Below are positions 1 through 13,551 of a DNA stretch of 64,000 nucleotides, piece after piece (within the stretch, counting starts at the first letter, position 1; every line of letters begins with the position of its first letter). The DNA is from Macrostomum hystrix (taxonomy: Eukaryota; Platyhelminthes; Macrostomidae): contig CATNEN010000005.1 of NCBI GenBank assembly GCA_950097015.1, positions 1 to 64,000 on the forward strand, given 5' to 3'. A program made the translations under genes and the position numbers. The notes under the pieces are model-generated. The model was given only the letters and a program-made list of their open reading frames with translations, did not search any database and was not told the DNA's origin.

Positions 1-3000
1 CCCGATCTTGAATCATGGCTAAACCAGAGTTTCAATCATGGCTAAACCAGATCTTGAATCATGACTAAACCAGAGTTTAAATCATGGCTAAAGCATCGTT
101 TGAATCATGGCTAACCCAGAGTCTGAATCATGGCTAAACCAGATCTTGAATCATGGCTAAACCCGATCTTGAATCATGGCTAAACCAGAGTTTCAATCAT
201 GGCTAAACCAGATCTTGAATCATGACTAAACCAGAGTTTAAATCATGGCTAAAGCATCGTTTGAATCATGGCTAACCCAGAGTCTGAATCATGGCTAAAC
301 CAGATCTTGAATCATGGCTAAACCCGATCTTGAATCATGGCTAAACCAGAGTTTCAATCATGGCTAAACCAGATCTTGAATCATGACTAAACCAGAGTTT
401 AAATCATGGCTAAAGCATCGTTTGAATCATGGCTAACCCAGAGTCTGAATCATGGCTAAACCAGATCTTGAATCATGGCTAAACCCGATCTTGAATCATG
501 GCTAAACCAGAGTTTCAATCATGGCTAAAACCAGATCTTGAATCATGACTAAACCAGAGTTTAAATCATGGCTAAAGCATCGTTTGAATCATGGCTAAAC
601 CATCGTTTGAATCATGGCTAAACCATCGTTTGAATCATGGCTAAACCAGATTTTGAATCATTGCTAAACCAGATCTTGATTCATGGCTAAACCAGAGTTT
701 AAATCATGGCTAAACCAGAGTCTGAATCATGGCTAAACCAGATCTTGAATCATGGCTAAACCATTGTTTGAATCATGGCTAAACCAGAGTCTGAATCATG
801 GCTAAACCAGAGTCTGAATCATGGCCTAAACCAGATCTTGAATCATGGCTAAACCCGATCTTGAATCATGGCTAAACCATCGTTTGAATCATGGCTAAAC
901 CATCGTTTGAATCATGACTAAACCATCGTTTGAATCATGGCTAAACCAGATTTTGAATCATGGCTAAACCATCGTTTGAATCATGACTAAACCATCGTTT
1001 GAATCATGGCTAAACCAGATTTTGAATCATGGCTAAACCATCGTTTGAATCATGGCTAAACCAGAGTTTCAATCATGGCTAAACCAGATCTTGAATCATG
1101 ACTAAACCAGAGTTTAAATCATGGCTAAACCATCGTTTGAATCATGGCTAACCCAGAGTCTGAATCATGGCTAAACCAGATCTTGAATCATGGCTAAACC
1201 CGATCTTGAATCATGGCTAAACCAGAGTTTCAATCATGGCTAAACCAGATCTTGAATCATGACTAAACCAGAGTTTAAATCATGGCTAAAGCATCGTTTG
1301 AATCATGGCTAACCCAGAGTCTGAATCATGGCTAAACCAGATCTTGAATCATGGCTAAACCCGATCTTGAATCATGGCTAAACCAGAGTTTCAATCATGG
1401 CTAAACCAGATCTTGAATCATGACTAAACCAGAGTTTAAATCATGGCTAAAGCATCGTTTGAATCATGGCTAACCCAGAGTCTGAATCATGGCTAAACCA
1501 GACTTTGAATCATAGCCAACCAGAGTTTGAATCTTGGCTAAACCAGAGTTTCAATCATGGCTAACCCAGCGTTTGAATCATGGCTAAACCAGAGTTTGAA
1601 TCATGGCAAAAACCAAGTTTCAATCATGGCTAACCCAGCGCTTGAATCATGGCTAAACCAGAGTTTGAATCATAGCCAACCAGAGTTTGAATCTTGGCTA
1701 AACCAGAGTCTGAATCATGGCAAAACGAGAGTTTGAATCATAGCCCACCAGGGTTTAAAACATGGCGAAACCTGAGTTTGAATCTTGGCTAACCCAGCGT
1801 TTGAAAAATCAACGTCAACTGGGGAGTCATCATCAAAATGGGGATCATGGTGAACTGGGGGATCATGGTAAACTGGGGGATAATTGTCGACTGGGGGATC
1901 ATTGTCAACTGGGGGATCATTGTCAACTGGGGGATCATTGTCAACTGGGGGATCATTGTCAACTGGGGGATCATTGTCAAATGGGGGATCATTGTCAACT
2001 GGGGGATCTTTGTCAACTGGGGGTTCATTGTCAACTGGGGGTTCATTGTCAACTGGGGGATCATTGTCAACTGGGGGATCATTGTGAACTGAGAGATCAT
2101 TGTCAACTGGGGGGTAATGGTCAACTGGGGGATAATTGTCAACTGGGGAATCATCATCAACTGAGGATCATCATCAACTGGGGGATCATTGAGAACTGGG
2201 GGATCTTTGTCAACTGGGGGATCATTGTGAACTGGGGGATCTTTGTCAACTGGGGGATCATTGTATACTGTGGGATCATTGTCAACCGGCGGGATCTTTG
2301 TTAACTGGGGGATCATTGTCAACTGGGGGATCATTCTCAACTGGGGGATCATTGTCAACTGGGGGATCATCATCAACTGGGGGATCATTGTCAACTGGGG
2401 GATCATTGTCAACTGGGGGATCATTGTCAACTGGGGGATCATTGTCAACTGGGTGATCATCATCAACTGGGGGATCATTGTCAACTTGGGGAACATTGTT
2501 AACTGGGGATCATCATCAATGGGGAGACTTCATCAACTGGGGGATCATTGTGAACTGGGGGATCTTTGTTAACTGGGGGATCATTGTCAACTGGGGGATC
2601 ATTGTCAACTGGGGGATCATTGTCAACTGGGGGATCGTTGTCAACTGGGGGTTCATTGTCAACTGGGGGATCATTGTCAACTGGGGGATCATTGTCAACT
2701 GGGGGATCATTGTCAACTGGGAGATCGTTGTCAACTGGGGGTTCATTGTCAACTGGGGGATCATTGTCAACTGGGGGATCATTGTCAACTGGGGGATCAT
2801 CATCAACTGGGGGATCATTGTCAACTGGGGGTTCATTGTCAACTGTGGGATCATTGTCAACCGGCGGGATCTTTGTTAACTGGGGGATCATTGTCAACTG
2901 AGGGATCATTCTCAACTGGGGGATCATTGTCAACTGGGGGATCATCATCAACTGGGGGATCATTGTCAACTGGGGGATCATTGTCAACTGGGGGATCATT

Positions 3001-3848
3001 GTCAACTGGGGGATCATTGTCAACTGGGTGATCATCATCAACTGGGGGATCATTGTCAACTGGGGGAACATTGTTAACTGGGGATCATCATCAATGGGGA
3101 GACTTCATCAACTGGGGGATCATTGTGAACTGGGGGATCTTTGTTAACTGGGGGATCATTGTCAACTGGGGGATCATTGTCAACTGGGGGATCATTGTCA
3201 ACTGGGGGATCATTTTCAACTGGGGGATCATCATCAATGGGGAGACTTCATCAACTGGGGGATCATTGTGAACTGGGGGATCTTTGTTAACTGGGGGATC
3301 ATTGTCAACTGGGGGATCATTGTCAACTGGGGGATCATTGTCAACTGGGGGATCATTTTCAACTGGGGGATCATCATCAACTGGGGGATCATCATCAACT
3401 GGGTGATCATTGTGAACTGGGGGATCTTTGTCAACTGGGGGATCATTGTCAACTGTGGGATCATTGTCAACTGGGGGATCATTGTCAACTGGGGGATCAT
3501 TTTCAACTGGGGGATCATCATCAACTGGGGGATCATCATCAACTGGGTGATCATTGTGAACTGGGGGATCTTTGTCAACTGGGGGATCATTGTCAACTGT
3601 GGGATCATTGTCAACTGGGGGATCATTGTCAAATGGGGGATCATTGTCAACTGGGGGATCGTTGTCAACTGGGGGTTCATTGTTAACTGGGGTTTCATTG
3701 TCAACTGGGGGATCATTGTCAACTGGGGGATCATTGTCAACTGGGGGTTCATTGTAGCTTTAAAAAGCTGTAAATTCAGCTGCTAAAAAGTATATACTAG
3801 ACGAATTAAAAGTATTTCTGCTCCCCGAAGGGGGGCAAAACTTGCTAG
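1..3848 (+). mobile_element. Helitron-like element, copy 1 (5' part outside window)
   Basis: This is the 3' part of a non-autonomous rolling-circle element. It holds a 23-bp minisatellite (1 to about 1755), an 18-bp minisatellite (about 1815-3758) and a 90-bp unique 3' end. The 3' end has a GC hairpin at 3820-3836 (7-bp stem, GAA loop), then 8 nt, then CTAG at 3845-3848, as expected of a Helitron terminus (hairpin followed by CTRR). The next bases are TC, which start copy 2. Positions 1-3848 match 5449-9294 almost exactly; the visible differences are single extra bases near 530 and 825 in copy 1. No Rep/helicase reading frame is present. The open frames in the arrays are repeat artefacts. Confidence 0.7.
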
Positions 3849-4430
3849 TCCACTATACTAAAAATGAAATGCTTGCTTGCTTGTAATTGATTTTCTCCCG
3901 AACGGCTCAACCGATTTTCACCATTTCTTCACCAAAAGATGCCAAATATGGGGACAATTTTACACGTATTTTTATTAAGCTTAACTTCATTGCTAAGGGG
4001 ATTAAATATTCGAAAAACATGATTTTTTAAAGGTCAAACCATCTTGGCCTATTGAGAATTTCACTGACAGCCACTGAATTAGAATTGCATCGTCAAATTG
4101 CGCAACAACCCCTAGCTGATTGAATTTGAAGCCTGCACTCTGGAGAAAAAATTGAAATAAATGTACACAACCAACCGCGAGACTGAGTGTACTCTATTTT
4201 CTTACTTCATTGTGCAAAGCCAGAACTTTGAGAATTCATTTTATAAGGCTGATTTTTGCACCCACTAACCAACAGTCGGAATAGCCGATGTGTAGGCACT
4301 AGGAATAGGTTAGGCTAGGCTAGGGTTCGATTCTGCACTGCGTCAAATCATTTAGACTAATTTTCAGCCAGTAGTGATTGAAGATTATTTTAATTTATTT
4401 TTTCATTTCGTAAATAAAATATCATAAATC

Positions 4431-7200
4431 ATAGCAAATCTGAGTTTGAATCATTGCAACAATAGAGTCTGAATCATGGCTAAACCAGAGTCTGAATCAT
4501 GGCTAAACCATCGTTTGAATCATGGCTAAACCATCGTTTGAATCATGGCTAAACAATTGTTTGAATCATGGCTAAACCAGAGTTTGAATCATGGCTAAAC
4601 CAGAGTCTGAATCATGGCTAAACCAGATCTTGAACCATGGCTAAACCATCGTTTGAATCATGGCTAAACCAGAGTTTGAATCATGGCTAAACCAGAGTCT
4701 GAATCATGGCTAAACCAGATCTTGAATCATGGCTAAACAATTGTTTGAATCATGGCTAAACCAGAGTTTAAATCATGGCAAAACCAGATCTTGAATCATG
4801 GCTAAACAATTGTTTGAATCATGGCTAAACCAGAGTTTGAATCATGGCTAAACCATCGTTTGAATCATGGCTAAACCAGATCTTGAATCATGGCTAAACA
4901 ATTGTTTGAATCATGGCTAAACCAGAGTTTGAATCATGGCAAAACCAGAGTTTGAATCATGGCCAACCAGAGTTTGAATCATGGCTAAACCAGAGTTTGA
5001 ATCATGGCTAAACCAGCGTTTGAATCATGGCTAAACCATCGTTTGAATCATGGCTAAACCAGAGTTTGAATCATGGCAAAACCAGAGTTTGAATCATGGC
5101 CAACCAGAGTTTGAATCATGGCTAAACCAGAGTTTGAATCATGGCTAAACCAGCGTTTGAATCATGGCTAAACCAGAGTCTGAATCATGGCTAAACCAGA
5201 GTCTGAATCATGGCTAAACCAGAGTCTGAATCATGGCTAAACCAGAGTCTGAATCATGGCTAAACCAGAGTCTGAATCATGGCTAAACCAGAGTCTGAAT
5301 CATGGCTAAACCAGAGTTTCAATCATGGCTAAACCAGATCTTGAATCATGACTAAACCAGAGTTTAAATCATGGCTAAACCATCGTTTGAATCATGGCTA
5401 ACCCAGAGTCTGAATCATGGCTAAACCAGATCTTGAATCATGGCTAAACCCGATCTTGAATCATGGCTAAACCAGAGTTTCAATCATGGCTAAACCAGAT
5501 CTTGAATCATGACTAAACCAGAGTTTAAATCATGGCTAAAGCATCGTTTGAATCATGGCTAACCCAGAGTCTGAATCATGGCTAAACCAGATCTTGAATC
5601 ATGGCTAAACCCGATCTTGAATCATGGCTAAACCAGAGTTTCAATCATGGCTAAACCAGATCTTGAATCATGACTAAACCAGAGTTTAAATCATGGCTAA
5701 AGCATCGTTTGAATCATGGCTAACCCAGAGTCTGAATCATGGCTAAACCAGATCTTGAATCATGGCTAAACCCGATCTTGAATCATGGCTAAACCAGAGT
5801 TTCAATCATGGCTAAACCAGATCTTGAATCATGACTAAACCAGAGTTTAAATCATGGCTAAAGCATCGTTTGAATCATGGCTAACCCAGAGTCTGAATCA
5901 TGGCTAAACCAGATCTTGAATCATGGCTAAACCCGATCTTGAATCATGGCTAAACCAGAGTTTCAATCATGGCTAAACCAGATCTTGAATCATGACTAAA
6001 CCAGAGTTTAAATCATGGCTAAAGCATCGTTTGAATCATGGCTAAACCATCGTTTGAATCATGGCTAAACCATCGTTTGAATCATGGCTAAACCAGATTT
6101 TGAATCATTGCTAAACCAGATCTTGATTCATGGCTAAACCAGAGTTTAAATCATGGCTAAACCAGAGTCTGAATCATGGCTAAACCAGATCTTGAATCAT
6201 GGCTAAACCATTGTTTGAATCATGGCTAAACCAGAGTCTGAATCATGGCTAAACCAGAGTCTGAATCATGGCTAAACCAGATCTTGAATCATGGCTAAAC
6301 CCGATCTTGAATCATGGCTAAACCATCGTTTGAATCATGGCTAAACCATCGTTTGAATCATGACTAAACCATCGTTTGAATCATGGCTAAACCAGATTTT
6401 GAATCATGGCTAAACCATCGTTTGAATCATGACTAAACCATCGTTTGAATCATGGCTAAACCAGATTTTGAATCATGGCTAAACCATCGTTTGAATCATG
6501 GCTAAACCAGAGTTTCAATCATGGCTAAACCAGATCTTGAATCATGACTAAACCAGAGTTTAAATCATGGCTAAACCATCGTTTGAATCATGGCTAACCC
6601 AGAGTCTGAATCATGGCTAAACCAGATCTTGAATCATGGCTAAACCCGATCTTGAATCATGGCTAAACCAGAGTTTCAATCATGGCTAAACCAGATCTTG
6701 AATCATGACTAAACCAGAGTTTAAATCATGGCTAAAGCATCGTTTGAATCATGGCTAACCCAGAGTCTGAATCATGGCTAAACCAGATCTTGAATCATGG
6801 CTAAACCCGATCTTGAATCATGGCTAAACCAGAGTTTCAATCATGGCTAAACCAGATCTTGAATCATGACTAAACCAGAGTTTAAATCATGGCTAAAGCA
6901 TCGTTTGAATCATGGCTAACCCAGAGTCTGAATCATGGCTAAACCAGACTTTGAATCATAGCCAACCAGAGTTTGAATCTTGGCTAAACCAGAGTTTCAA
7001 TCATGGCTAACCCAGCGTTTGAATCATGGCTAAACCAGAGTTTGAATCATGGCAAAAACCAAGTTTCAATCATGGCTAACCCAGCGCTTGAATCATGGCT
7101 AAACCAGAGTTTGAATCATAGCCAACCAGAGTTTGAATCTTGGCTAAACCAGAGTCTGAATCATGGCAAAACGAGAGTTTGAATCATAGCCCACCAGGGT
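4431..7200 (+). repeat. 23-bp minisatellite inside the Helitron-like element
   Basis: Tandem units of 23 bp begin AATCATGGCTAAACCAG and end in a variable 6-bp tract (AGTCTG, ATCTTG, TCGTTTG and others). The same array occupies 1-1755 in copy 1 and 9877-12475 in copy 3. Variant units recur in blocks, so there is higher-order structure. I see no gene in it. Confidence 0.95.
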
Positions 7201-7260
7201 TTAAAACATGGCGAAACCTGAGTTTGAATCTTGGCTAACCCAGCGTTTGAAAAATCAACG

Positions 7261-9204
7261 TCAACTGGGGAGTCATCATCAAAATGGGGATCATGGTGAA
7301 CTGGGGGATCATGGTAAACTGGGGGATAATTGTCGACTGGGGGATCATTGTCAACTGGGGGATCATTGTCAACTGGGGGATCATTGTCAACTGGGGGATC
7401 ATTGTCAACTGGGGGATCATTGTCAAATGGGGGATCATTGTCAACTGGGGGATCTTTGTCAACTGGGGGTTCATTGTCAACTGGGGGTTCATTGTCAACT
7501 GGGGGATCATTGTCAACTGGGGGATCATTGTGAACTGAGAGATCATTGTCAACTGGGGGGTAATGGTCAACTGGGGGATAATTGTCAACTGGGGAATCAT
7601 CATCAACTGAGGATCATCATCAACTGGGGGATCATTGAGAACTGGGGGATCTTTGTCAACTGGGGGATCATTGTGAACTGGGGGATCTTTGTCAACTGGG
7701 GGATCATTGTATACTGTGGGATCATTGTCAACCGGCGGGATCTTTGTTAACTGGGGGATCATTGTCAACTGGGGGATCATTCTCAACTGGGGGATCATTG
7801 TCAACTGGGGGATCATCATCAACTGGGGGATCATTGTCAACTGGGGGATCATTGTCAACTGGGGGATCATTGTCAACTGGGGGATCATTGTCAACTGGGT
7901 GATCATCATCAACTGGGGGATCATTGTCAACTTGGGGAACATTGTTAACTGGGGATCATCATCAATGGGGAGACTTCATCAACTGGGGGATCATTGTGAA
8001 CTGGGGGATCTTTGTTAACTGGGGGATCATTGTCAACTGGGGGATCATTGTCAACTGGGGGATCATTGTCAACTGGGGGATCGTTGTCAACTGGGGGTTC
8101 ATTGTCAACTGGGGGATCATTGTCAACTGGGGGATCATTGTCAACTGGGGGATCATTGTCAACTGGGAGATCGTTGTCAACTGGGGGTTCATTGTCAACT
8201 GGGGGATCATTGTCAACTGGGGGATCATTGTCAACTGGGGGATCATCATCAACTGGGGGATCATTGTCAACTGGGGGTTCATTGTCAACTGTGGGATCAT
8301 TGTCAACCGGCGGGATCTTTGTTAACTGGGGGATCATTGTCAACTGAGGGATCATTCTCAACTGGGGGATCATTGTCAACTGGGGGATCATCATCAACTG
8401 GGGGATCATTGTCAACTGGGGGATCATTGTCAACTGGGGGATCATTGTCAACTGGGGGATCATTGTCAACTGGGTGATCATCATCAACTGGGGGATCATT
8501 GTCAACTGGGGGAACATTGTTAACTGGGGATCATCATCAATGGGGAGACTTCATCAACTGGGGGATCATTGTGAACTGGGGGATCTTTGTTAACTGGGGG
8601 ATCATTGTCAACTGGGGGATCATTGTCAACTGGGGGATCATTGTCAACTGGGGGATCATTTTCAACTGGGGGATCATCATCAATGGGGAGACTTCATCAA
8701 CTGGGGGATCATTGTGAACTGGGGGATCTTTGTTAACTGGGGGATCATTGTCAACTGGGGGATCATTGTCAACTGGGGGATCATTGTCAACTGGGGGATC
8801 ATTTTCAACTGGGGGATCATCATCAACTGGGGGATCATCATCAACTGGGTGATCATTGTGAACTGGGGGATCTTTGTCAACTGGGGGATCATTGTCAACT
8901 GTGGGATCATTGTCAACTGGGGGATCATTGTCAACTGGGGGATCATTTTCAACTGGGGGATCATCATCAACTGGGGGATCATCATCAACTGGGTGATCAT
9001 TGTGAACTGGGGGATCTTTGTCAACTGGGGGATCATTGTCAACTGTGGGATCATTGTCAACTGGGGGATCATTGTCAAATGGGGGATCATTGTCAACTGG
9101 GGGATCGTTGTCAACTGGGGGTTCATTGTTAACTGGGGTTTCATTGTCAACTGGGGGATCATTGTCAACTGGGGGATCATTGTCAACTGGGGGTTCATTG
9201 TAGC
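7261..9204 (+). repeat. 18-bp minisatellite inside the Helitron-like element
   Basis: About 108 units of 18 bp, consensus ATCATTGTCAACTGGGGG, with CATCATCAAC and TTTGTCAAC variants. Because 18 is a multiple of 3, long frames stay open on both strands; these are not genes. The same array lies at 1815-3758 and, degenerate, at 12476-13450. Confidence 0.95.
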
Positions 9205-9294
9205 TTTAAAAAGCTGTAAATTCAGCTGCTAAAAAGTATATACTAGACGAATTAAAAGTATTTCTGCTCCCCGAAGGGGGGCAAAACTTGCTAG

Positions 9295-12200
9295 TCCACT
9301 ATACTAAAAATGAAATGCTTGCTTGCTTGTAATTGATTTTCTCCCGAACGGCTCAACCGATTTTCACCATTTCTTCACCAAAAGATGCCAAATATGGGGA
9401 CAATTTTACACGTATTTTTATTAAGCTTAACTTCATTGCTAAGGGGATTAAATATTCGAAAAACATGATTTTTTAAAGGTCAAACCATCTTGGCCTATTG
9501 AGAATTTCACTGACAGCCACTGAATTAGAATTGCATCGTCAAATTGCGCAACAACCCCTAGCTGATTGAATTTGAAGCCTGCACTCTGGAGAAAAAATTG
9601 AAATAAATGTACACAACCAACCGCGAGACTGAGTGTACTCTATTTTCTTACTTCATTGTGCAAAGCCAGAACTTTGAGAATTCATTTTATAAGGCTGATT
9701 TTTGCACCCACTAACCAACAGTCGGAATAGCCGATGTGTAGGCACTAGGAATAGGTTAGGCTAGGCTAGGGTTCGATTCTGCACTGCGTCAAATCATTTA
9801 GACTAATTTTCAGCCAGTAGTGATTGAAGATTATTTTAATTTATTTTTTCATTTCGTAAATAAAATATCATAAATCATAGCAAATCTGAGTTTGAATCAT
9901 TGCAACAATAGAGTCTGAATCATGGCTAAACCAGAGTCTGAATCATGGCTAAACCATCGTTTGAATCATGGCTAAACCATCGTTTGAATCATGGCTAAAC
10001 AATTGTTTGAATCATGGCTAAACCAGAGTTTGAATCATGGCTAAACCAGAGTCTGAATCATGGCTAAACCAGATCTTGAACCATGGCTAAACCATCGTTT
10101 GAATCATGGCTAAACCAGAGTTTGAATCATGGCTAAACCAGAGTCTGAATCATGGCTAAACCAGATCTTGAATCATGGCTAAACAATTGTTTGAATCATG
10201 GCTAAACCAGAGTTTAAATCATGGCAAAACCAGATCTTGAATCATGGCTAAACAATTGTTTGAATCATGGCTAAACCAGAGTTTGAATCATGGCTAAACC
10301 ATCGTTTGAATCATGGCTAAACCAGATCTTGAATCATGGCTAAACAATTGTTTGAATCATGGCTAAACCAGAGTTTGAATCATGGCAAAACCAGAGTTTG
10401 AATCATGGCCAACCAGAGTTTGAATCATGGCTAAACCAGAGTTTGAATCATGGCTAAACCAGCGTTTGAATCATGGCTAAACCATCGTTTGAATCATGGC
10501 TAAACCAGAGTTTGAATCATGGCAAAACCAGAGTTTGAATCATGGCCAACCAGAGTTTGAATCATGGCTAAACCAGAGTTTGAATCATGGCTAAACCAGC
10601 GTTTGAATCATGGCTAAACCAGAGTCTGAATCATGGCTAAACCAGAGTCTGAATCATGGCTAAACCAGAGTCTGAATCATGGCTAAACCAGAGTCTGAAT
10701 CATGGCTAAACCAGAGTCTGAATCATGGCTAAACCAGAGTCTGAATCATGGCTAAACCAGAGTCTGAATCATGGCTACACCAGAGTCTGAATCATGGCTA
10801 AATCAGAGTCTGAATCATGGCTAAACCAGAGTCTGAATCATGGCTAAACCAGAGTCTGAATCATGGCTAAACCAGAGTCTGAATCATGGCTAAACCAGAG
10901 TCTGAATCATGGCTACACCAGAGTCTGAATCATGGCTACACCAGAGTCTGAATCATGGCTAAATCAGAGTCTGAATCATGGCTAAACCAGAGTCTGAATC
11001 ATGGCTAAACCAGAGTCTGAATCATGGCTAAACCAGAGTCTGAATCATGGCTAAACCAGAGTCTGAATCATGGCTACACCAGAGTCTGAATCATGGCTAC
11101 ACCAGAGTCTGAATCATGGCTAAACCAGAGTCTGAATCATGGCTAAACCAGAGTCTGGATCATGGCTAAACCAGAGTCTGAATCATGGCTAAACCAGAGT
11201 CTGAATCATGGCTACACCAGAGTCTAAATCATGGCTAAACCAGAGTCTGAATCATGGCTACACCAGAGTCTAAATCATGGCTAAACCAGAGTCTGAATCA
11301 AGGCTAAACCAGAGTCTGGATCATGGCTAAACCAGAGTCTGAATCATGGCTAAACCAGAGTCTGAATAATGGCTAAACCAGAGTCTGAATCATGGCTAAA
11401 CCAGAGTCTGAATCATGGCTAAACCAGAGTTTGAATCATAGCTAAACCAGAGTCTGAATCATGGCTAAACCAGAGTCTGAATCATGGCTAAACCAGAGTC
11501 TGAATCAAGGCTAAACCAGAGTCTGAATCATGGCTAAACCAGAGTTTGAATCATAGCTAAACCAGAGTCTGAATCATAGCTAAACCAGAGTCTGAATCAT
11601 GGCTAAACCAGAGTTTGAATCATGGCTACACCAGAGTCTGAATCATGGCTAAACCAGAGTTTGAATCATGGCTAAACCAGAGTCTGAATCATGGCTAAAC
11701 CAGAGTCTGAATCATGGCTAAACCAGAGTTTGAATCATAGCTAAACCAGAGTCTGAATCATGGCTAAACCAGAGTCTGAATCATGGCTACACTAGAGTCT
11801 GAATCATGGCTAAACCAGAGTCTGAATCATGGCTACACCAGAGTCTGAATCATGGCTAAACCAGAGTCTGAATCATAGCTAAACCAGAGTCTGAATCATG
11901 GCTAAACCAGAGTCTGAATCATGGCTAAACCAGAGTTTGAATCATAGCTAAACCAGAGTCTGAATCATGGCTACACCAGAGTTTAAATCATAGCTGAACC
12001 AGAGTTTGAATCATGGCTAAACCAGAGTCTGATTCATGGCTACACCAGAGTCTGAATCATGGCTCATAGCTAAACCAGAGTTTGAATCATAGCTAAACAA
12101 GCGTCTGAATCATGGCAAAACCAGAGTTTGAATCATAGCTAAAACAGAGTCTGAATCATGGCTACACCAGAGTCTGAATCATGGCTCATAGCTAAACCAG

Positions 12201-13551
12201 AGTCTGAATCATGGCTAAACCAGAGTCTGAATCATGGCTAAACCAGAGTCTGAATCATGGCTACACCAGAGTCTGAATCATGGCTAAACCAGAGTTTAAA
12301 TCATAGCTAAACCAGCGTCTGAATCATGGCTAAACCAGAGTTTGAATCATAGCTAAACCAGCGTCTGAATCATGGCTAAACTAGATTCTGAATCATGGCT
12401 AAACCAGAGTTTGAATCATGGCAAAACCAGAGTTTGAATCATGGCTAACCCAGCGTTTGAATCATTGCTAAACCAGAACTGGTGGATAATCGTCAACTGG
12501 GGGATCATGGTAAACTGTGGGATAATTGTCAACTGGGGGATCATTGTCAACTGGAGGATCATTGGCAACTGGGGGATAATTGTCAACTGGGGGATAATTG
12601 TCACGGGGAAACATCATCAAATGCGGGATCATAATCAACTAGGGGATCATTGTCAACTAGGGGATCATGTTCAACTGGGGGAACATTGTCAACTGGGATC
12701 ACCATCAATGGGGGATCATAGTCAACTGAGAGATAATTGTCGACTGGGGGATAATCGTCAACTGGGGGATCATGGTCAACTGGAGGATCATTGTCAACGG
12801 GGGGATAGTTGTCAACTGGGGGATAATTGTCAACTGGGGAGTCATCATCAAATGCGGGATCATGGTTAACTGGGGGATAATTGTCAACTGGGGGATCATT
12901 TTCAACTGGGAGATCATTGTCAATGTCAACTGGGGGATCATTGTCAACTGGGGATCATTGTCAACTGGGGGTTTATCATTACCCGGAGGATCATTGTGAA
13001 CTGGGGGGATCATTGTCAACTTGTTGATCATCATCAACTGGGGGATCATTGTCAACTGTGGGAACATTGTCAACTGGGGGAACGTTGTCAACTGGAGATT
13101 ATCATCAATGGGGAGTCATCATTAACTGGGGGATCATTGTCAACTGCGTGATCATCATCAATTGGGGGATTATTGTCAATTCGGGGATCATTGTCAGCTG
13201 TGTTAACATTGTCAACTGGGGATCATCGTCAATGGGGAGTCATCATTAACTGGGGGATCATTGTCAACTGCGTGATCATCATCAATTGAGGGATTATTGT
13301 CAACTGGGGGATCATAATCAACTGCGTGATCATCATCAATTGGGGGATTATTGTCAACGGGGGGATCATTGTCAACTGGGGGTTCATTGTCAACTGGGGG
13401 ATTATTGTCAACTGGGGGATCTTTATCAACTGGGGGATCATTGTCAACTGATCATTGTAGCGTAAAAAGGCTGAAAATGCAGCTGCTAAAAAGTGTATAC
13501 TGGACGAAATCAAAATATTTCTGCTCCCCGAAGGGGGGCAAAACTTGCTAG
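9295..13551 (+). mobile_element. Helitron-like element, copy 3 (4257 bp)
   Basis: The third head-to-tail unit starts with TC at 9295 and ends with CTAG at 13548-13551. It is followed by T and unrelated host DNA, as expected for insertion between A and T. The first 1.47 kb (to about 10762) repeats the start of copy 2 exactly as far as I compared it. Beyond that its 23-bp array (to about 12475) differs in variant order, and its shorter, more degenerate 18-bp array (about 12476-13450) and 3' end (13451-13551) are clearly diverged. The hairpin at 13523-13539 is conserved. The sharp change at 10762, inside the 23-bp array, suggests unequal exchange between copies. Confidence 0.7.

Larger units (their letters stand above)
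3849..9294 (+). mobile_element. Helitron-like element, copy 2 (full length, 5446 bp)
   Basis: This complete unit starts with TC at 3849 and ends with CTAG at 9291-9294. About 580 bp of unique 5' sequence (ACTATACTAAAAATG near the start, then GGCTCAACCGATTTTCA) precede the 23-bp array (about 4431-7200), the 18-bp array (about 7261-9204), the 3' hairpin (9266-9282) and CTAG. It abuts copy 1 and copy 3 with no base between them (CTAG directly followed by TC), so the copies are head to tail. The 5446-bp length equals the repeat period of the region. The termini fit the Helitron superfamily as known. With no Rep/Hel coding capacity it must be non-autonomous. Confidence 0.72.

Noticed and set aside
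1-3760. CRISPR array
   Set aside because: Units of 23 and 18 bp are directly contiguous with no unique spacers, and the genome is eukaryotic.
1762-3786. Many long open frames on both strands across the 18-bp array (and the same at 7208-9232)
   Set aside because: The unit is a multiple of 3 with no stop, so frames stay open automatically. The peptides are simple repeats with no conserved gene context.
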